In this document: piece by piece, positions 38,621 through 43,596 of the stretch
Numbering within the stretch: position 1 is the stretch's first letter
Layout: each line of letters begins with the position of its first letter
The notes under the pieces: generated by a model
What the model was told of the DNA's origin: nothing
Seen by the model: the letters and a program-made list of their open reading frames with translations, nothing else
The model's database searches: none
NCBI GenBank assembly: GCA_003427395.1
Contig: BFEA01000593.1
Location: 59,685 to 103,280 of the forward strand
Reading direction: 5' to 3'
Source: Chara braunii
Lineage: Eukaryota > Streptophyta > Charophyceae > Charales > Characeae
DNA: 43,596 bases
Made by a program: the position numbers and the translations under genes

Positions 38621-41435
38621 TTGGCTAACTGGGTCTTAAGGATTTTTATCCAAAATGGGTCTTCACTGATGTCCTGTTTTGTCGCTTCCTTATCCGTAAG
38701 TTCTTGGGCAGTGTGGATTGTTTGTGTGCTCCTTGGAATTGACCAAGCTCGGTTTTTTAGCCACGTTGCTAGATCTACCTCATTCTCTGTGGGGGGTGCT
38801 AGTCTTCTTATTTGCTCCGATGTCAATGCACTCCATGGTGTTTGTGGATTAAAAGAAGCCTCTTAATCCATTGCACGGATAAAGCCATAGTTTGCGTAAA
38901 AGGATCAGTGATCCCCAACCTTCCTTTTAACTTGGGTTGTATGATGGAAGTCCAGGCCACTCTGCTTATGATATTCTTGAAGTCATGGTTGTCTCTCCAT
39001 AAGAAGGTTCTAAGTAGTTGTTGGAGAGATTTAGTGGATGGTTCATCCAATGCCCATATTGCCGATTTGTACCAGGTTGAGGCTAAGATGACGTTATTGA
39101 TTACTAGGGAGCGACCCATAATAGAAGTAGGTTTAATTTTTCATAGTTCAAGTTTTGAATGGACACTCTGCATGATTGTTTTATCATTAGTCATTGGTTT
39201 CCCTTCTGCTGATAGAGAGATACCAAAGATTCTGATAGGCGTTTCCTTGGGGATCCATTTAATACGAGGTGTTTCTGGTGGTCTAACCCCTTGATGATGA
39301 ATCCACAATCCCAGGGTTTTATCTTCCCAATTGAACTTCATATCAGATAATTCACTAAGTCTTTTTAACAGAGCTTTAATTGCTTCCAAATTCTCTATGG
39401 TTGCATCCACCATCAATGAGAGATCATCCGCAAACAGGGAGCAAATAGGAATTGTTTCTTCTGGAATGGATGGGATCTGTATTCTCTTTATGTCCATGTG
39501 TGTACTGAGATTGGCCGCTAAGGCTTCCATAATTATGATGAATAGAAAGGGAGTCAGAGGATCACCTTGTCTGACCGATCTCTGTAGGTTAAATGGAGGG
39601 GCGACATTGCCATTTATGGAGATTCTAGTGGATACTTTTTGGTGTAAAATTTTTATCCATCTCCTGAAATTGGGACCAAAGCTCATTTTTTCAAGGCATT
39701 TGTCAAAAAAACATCAATCCACATAGTCATATATTTTTTCAAAGTCAATGAAGATTAAGGTTGCATTGTATTTAGACTGGCGTGTGATTCTTAAGAGTTC
39801 ACTTATGAGAAGGATATTATCTTGGATATTTCGTCTTGTAATGAACCCTGTTTGTGCCGGGTGAATAATGTCTGCTATGAAATTTGTCATTTTATGTGCA
39901 AGTGCTTTGGCTACTAGCTTATAGACAACCGTGAGTAGGGTGATAGGTCTGTAATTTCTAATATTAGATTTGTCTCCTTTTTTATATAGTAGAGTTAGGA
40001 CCCCTTGATTTACAATCTCACCCATGTCCCCAGTCATCCAAACTGCTTGATAAAAATCCATAAGGTCTTGGGAAAGGTGATCCCACATGGATTCCCAAAA
40101 TTCCTTGGGGAGACCGTTTATTCCTGATGTTTTTTCTTCCTTCATCAAAATTAAAGCCTTAAAGATTTCTTCCTTAGATAGTTTTTTTCAGTGGGAGAAG
40201 AAATTCATCTATCTTTGTAGATCTTTGAAGTCTGGATGTGGTATTATTATGGGAGGTGAACAGATCTTTGTAGAAATCCATGGCTATTCTGGTGCTGACC
40301 GCTGTAGAGGTGACTAGGGGTGTGTTAGCATCGAAAGGATCTGTCAGTGCTTCCATTGTAGTTCTGCCTATTCTCGCTCTGGCCATGGAGAAGAATCTCG
40401 CGTTCATGGCACCCTCCATCTGATGTTTGTTAAGTTTCCCTCTGATCCTTGCACCTTGCCATCTGTATTCTTTGAATTTGAAAAGTTGGTCATCCAGTCC
40501 CTTGATCTCCTCAACCAGGGATTCTAAGTCCCCTGGGGATAATGAATTAGTTTCCTTTTCTTATAGGACTTGAATTTGTTTATGTAATTTTATTTCTTGT
40601 TGATGCCTTAAGTTAGCCAGAGCTTTGGAATAATCATTACATTTACGACCTAGAAAAAACAGTCCGTTGTTGAACTATTCAATGTCATTGTCAAATAGGG
40701 TTCTCCGTTCCCTCCAGAATTGTCATACATCTTCAAGGTATTTTGTAAAATTAGGATCCTTGAGGTGAGATATGTTCAATTTGTAGTATCCCTTGCCTTG
40801 GTATGCTGTTCTTGTGAAATGAAAAAACTGCAACTGCCAACGAGTGGTTCAAGCTAGGGAAAGAGGTGCGTGGTAAGATATTAGCAAACTGAAGAGCGTC
40901 ATGCAATTCCTTTGATACTGATATAAGATCAATTCTGGATTTGGTATTTTTATTCGCTTGTTTTTTCCTAAAGCACGAAAAAGACGTGGTTGTTGGATTG
41001 AGCCTTCTGAATGAGTCAAAGAGGTTGGATGAGTGATATAGATTAACTATTATTTGCTCATCCTTTTCTATATATGCGAGGCAAGAGGAAGGGATAGTCC
41101 ATCTGTCAAAGTTTCGGTCCGGAGCTGCATTGAAGTCCCCTTCCATGATGACTGAGACTCCAATAGGCAGTCTGCAAAGTATATCTTGAAAAAAAACTTG
41201 GCATTCAATCGGTTCGTTTGAGCCATATACATTGAGTATACTGACAACTTCATTCTCCAGTTTGTCGAGGATATAGACCCATCTGCCTTCCTGCTTATCT
41301 GCTTCTCAGTTTAACACTTCTACCTTGGACTCCGGTGATATCCATATGGCAACTTCTGCGCTGCCTGGTCTAGGGGAATGCGATCTATATGCTGTATGAG
41401 GCCAAATTTCCTTATGATTATAATTGTGTAGAGGC
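38621..41435 (-). mobile_element. LINE truncated at both ends (LINE-3)
   Basis: A minus-strand LINE running from inside the endonuclease to the thumb region. The 3' end, zinc module, UTR and poly(A) are missing where copy B of the large repeat begins. The 5' end abuts the structured repeat at 41,436. Base composition is more AT-rich than LINE-1 and the proteins are clearly diverged, so it is another subfamily of the same group. Confidence 0.85.
38621..41435 (-). pseudogene. LINE-3 ORF2: partial endonuclease and reverse transcriptase
   Basis: In order on the minus strand: SHSPRPGSAEVAIWISPESK, SILNVYGSNEPIECQVFFQD, VIMEGDFNAAPDRNFDRW and SRIDLISVS (endonuclease, about 41,400-40,920). Next come GLFFLGRKCNDYSKALANLR, NYRPITLLTVVYKLVAKALA, FIDFEKIYDYVD, VRQGDPLTPFLF and CSLFADDLSLM (reverse transcriptase, about 39,980-39,410). 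The thumb follows with GRSLVINNVILASTWYKSAI and PKLKGRLGITDPFTQ. TGA replaces TGG at 39,714 and 39,141, and TAG replaces TGG at 40,675. A frameshift lies near 40,180. It is inactive. FADD is retained as the catalytic box. Confidence 0.88.
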
Positions 41436-41915
41436 GTTGTCGGGCGCATCGGTCCAGCACCGCACGGGGGCAGCGCGGGACCCTCCCGGCCGCGTCACGC
41501 AGGAGTTGGTTTTTAGAACCCTTCGTCGCAATATACATTGAGCTTCCACAAGCCGCTCCGGCCGGGTGCGCCAGCCATACCTCTCGCGAGCCCCTACGAC
41601 AGGATAGGGCCTACGCGAGGCACGACTTACGACAGGATAGGGCCTACGCGAGGCACGACTTACCTACACCTTACGGGAGCTGTCACCTCCCTTCGGTGGG
41701 CGTATCCCCGCCGAGCTACCAGTCCACAATACGAAAGCTAATCAGTTGCAATCGCAGAGGTGGACCAGCCGAGGGCGTTTCTCGTTCGCTGTAGCATAGG
41801 AGGTACGCGCGGTAATACGCCTTTATCGGACCCGCACGCGAACCGACATTTTGGGGGGGCTGAGGTCCCAAGCGCGACTCATCGTTGGTCGACTAGGACG
41901 CATCTTACACACCAC
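41436..41915. repeat. Structured repeat next to LINE-3 5' end, copy 2
   Basis: Same order of blocks as 11,820-12,290, including GCGTCACGCAGGAGTT, CCTACGACAGGATAGGGCC, GAGCTACCAGTCC, CAGCCGAGGGCGTTT and GGTCGACTAGGACGC. A 33-bp segment is duplicated at 41,595-41,660. As in copy 1, the LINE junction falls at GTTGTCGGGCGCATCGG, although LINE-3 is truncated inside its endonuclease and LINE-1 is not. Confidence 0.8.
41595..41660. repeat. 33-bp tandem duplication
   Basis: TACGACAGGATAGGGCCTAC and the following 13 bases are repeated exactly in tandem; copy 1 of the host repeat has the segment once. A recent local duplication or an assembly error. Confidence 0.9.
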
Positions 41916-42311
41916 GTGCACTCCACTTTACGAACACTCATACACACAAAACAACATATATACGAAACGACACAATACCAACAACGCGGCAATACTCCTA
42001 GCCCCTCGGTAGCCGACCCATAACTTTCCAGTGCGGAAATCGGATAGGCGTCGCGCGCTGAACTTGGTATAAAACCGCGCGGACGCAGGGCATACTCATA
42101 TCGACTCGCAATGCAGGCGTACACAATCAGTCGCATCGATGGCGTACTATGTAGTGCACATAATCAAGCGGTCCCTCGTGGATTCGAGTACCGCTTATGA
42201 CACTCAAGTGTCAGACTTGAAGTGTCGTGAGGGCCTAACCTTTCACGACATGGCACCGCTGAAGGAATAGTCGTGCAGCCGCCGAGGCACCTCAGACTCT
42301 CGACCTGAGTG
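41916..42311. other. Unassigned stretch with TATA-like motif and small hairpin
   Basis: TTGGTATAAAACCGCGCGG at about 42,065-42,083 resembles a TATA box. TGACACT/AGTGTCA around CA forms a hairpin at 42,198-42,213, and TCAAGT/ACTTGA nearby can compete with it. No ORF of note. Confidence 0.45.
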
Positions 42312-42728
42312 TCACAGTAGGCAAATCAAATAGGCTCTTCGCGAGGGGAAAACCCCTCCCCTGCAGAGCCTAGGGCTTGGGATGTCCTGGACAAGGACCT
42401 CGAATCCCGGCCCAAGACCAAATGTCCGACTAAGAAAATCATCAAAAAGCAAGAGATAAGAATAAAAGGGAAGACCTCCCCTAAGCCACTCAGTCTTAGC
42501 TTCTGAGTAGGGCTCTAATGTGGGGCTCTTCAATCTATGCAAACATTCATCCCAAGTATACCCATGTATACATATATAAGGGTTTAGTATGTGACGATCA
42601 CTTTTCACGGTCTCACTGGGGTTTCTCACAATAATACGTATATGTGATCGTAGGCAACCAAATCCAGAATCTGCTTCACAACACATACCTGCCACCACAT
42701 CAACGAACCAAATCAACAGCCCACACAC
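42312..42728 (-). other. LTR-like DNA with an unsupported minus-strand frame
   Basis: A 138-codon minus-strand frame (DECLHRLKSPTLEPYSEAKT, FGLGPGFEVLVQDIPSPRLC) is open, but the plus strand looks like a retrotransposon LTR or leader: GCAGAGCCTAGGGCTTGGGA, CTCCCCTAAGCCACTCAGTC and TATACATATATAAGGG. From memory such sequence accompanies plant Ty3/gypsy elements; I cannot confirm that here. I do not regard the frame as a gene. Confidence 0.4.
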
Positions 42729-43263
42729 TACACGAAGTCAACCCCAACCACCTTCGACACTCATACCCCTCGCTTTAGCCATGCAAGCCCCAAACCTCCT
42801 GTCCAACCAACCTTAATTAAAATACTCAGCACCTTTGTTAAATGACCATTCAATAAAAGTCTGGGTGAAACCTTAATAAAACAACGAAATCACCAGGGCT
42901 AAAGTCTTTTAGGTTGAGTGTAGAGGGAGAGTTGAAATTAAGTCGTAGACCGACGAATCGGCAACCGACCTGTTATAAGTGATAACAGTAAGTGATCCTC
43001 AAGGGATCAAGCTGGATCTAGCCCTGAAATTGGATCAAATGATCAAAAGGACCTGTAACACACGACAGACCAATCCCCAAGCTAAGATCNTAAGTGTATG
43101 GAGAATACAACTCCATAATACATCCTCACTCAAAACTTCTTTATAAGCTAAACCTAAGTCTACTTTTAAGTTAGTGCTTAAGCCAAAGGTAGACCAACTG
43201 CAAAATCTCCCCTATTCTGGGTGGATCGCCTGAATCACCTGTCAGAATATAATTTATCTCCTT
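42729..43263. other. Unassigned AT-rich flank of tandem repeat
   Basis: No ORF. AATAAA-like motifs occur at about 42,852 and 42,874, and an N at 43,090. It probably belongs to the same LTR-type element as its neighbours, by composition only. Confidence 0.35.
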
Positions 43264-43596
43264 TAAACTAAGAAAATTTTGGCAGCGCCCCGTAGGAAAA
43301 GTGTCTTTTCATAATTTATATAAGCCCAGATATGGGAGCAGAAATAATCTCTAACTCCTGGAAAGTCAAATTTTGTCTAACTCTCTGAATTAGTAGAAAT
43401 TTGGGCAGCACTCCCTCTAGAAAGGGAGACTTCCCAGATTTATACTAAGTCAGATATGAAAGCAGAATTAATCTCTAACTCTGGAAACTCAAATTTTGTC
43501 GAACTCTCTGAATTAGTAGAAATTTGGGCAGCACTCCCTTTAGAAAGGGAGACTTCCCAGATTTATACTAAGTCAGATATGAAAGCAGAATTAATC
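43264..43596. repeat. Tandem repeat, 123-bp unit, running off the window
   Basis: GAATTAGTAGAAATTTGGGC starts units at 43,387 and 43,510. A more diverged unit starts near 43,264 (AAGAAAATTTTGGCAGCGCC). Each carries GCAGCACTCCCTYTAGAAAG and a GGGAGACTTCCCAGATTTAT block that contains a small GGGA..TCCC inverted repeat. Tandem GGCAGCA..CTCCC repeats of this kind are, from memory, common in UTRs of plant Ty3/gypsy elements. Confidence 0.85.

Noticed and set aside
38584-38626. LINE-3 C-terminus continuing into AKELQYELHHESQ
   Set aside because: These codons fall in DNA that matches copy A of the large repeat, so the frame overlap is accidental.
42312-42728. 138-codon minus-strand ORF as a gene
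   Set aside because: The sequence around it looks like LTR or leader DNA, there is no second copy, and no motif is recognised.

Overview
This is eukaryotic nuclear DNA made almost entirely of transposable elements and other repeats. I see no intact housekeeping gene. The LINE open reading frames (ORFs) end in the CxxC...HxxxxC zinc-binding module (zf-RVT-like) typical of plant LINEs, and one ORF1 fragment looks like DUF4283 plus a CCHC knuckle, so the source is most likely a streptophyte (a land plant or a charophyte alga). I cannot name the species. A perfect Tn5 mosaic end at 28410-28428 shows that part of the assembly carries sequencing-library sequence.

Layout. 1-5,064 is a nest of short LINE pieces inserted into each other and into an unrecognised coding repeat. 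Two insertions have clear target-site duplications (TSDs). 5,065-11,820 is one nearly full-length but dead LINE on the minus strand: ORF1, then ORF2 with endonuclease, reverse transcriptase and zinc module, then 3'UTR and poly(A). 11,820-12,290 is a structured repeat that recurs at 41,436-41,915, each time abutting the 5' end of a LINE. 13,995-14,193 is a 54-bp minisatellite. 14,559-16,681 is a striking tract of at least seventeen stem-loops. 16,849-17,480 is a decayed LINE ORF1 of a different type. 18,985-22,060 holds satellite-like and tandem repeats with another LINE inserted in them. 22,100-25,260 holds LINE scraps, a CAGGCCTCA repeat and AT-rich DNA.

25,264-31,505 and 32,477-38,620 are two direct copies (about 6.1-6.2 kb, roughly 90% identical by eye) of one large repeat. 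Its right end has a TATA box. In the left copy this is followed by a Gly/Arg-rich gag-like ORF, an AATAAA and a tRNA-iMet-type primer-binding-like site, so I read the pair as the very long LTRs of a retrotransposon that has lost most of its interior. Both copies carry decayed minus-strand ORFs of unknown function. 38,621-41,435 is another LINE truncated at both ends, and the window ends in LTR-like DNA and a 123-bp tandem repeat.

How the parts relate. The LINEs are one group with a shared 3' tail: a GCTGG...CCAGC hairpin, a box containing CCACCAATAGATGGAG on the sense strand, then in five of seven copies a stem-loop just before poly(A). That stem-loop keeps its loop and loop-proximal bases while the basal stem changes on both sides. 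Many inactivating stops are TGG to TGA/TAG or CGA/CAG to TGA/TAG, which fits decay by deamination of methylated cytosine. All lengths, identities and pairings were read by eye.
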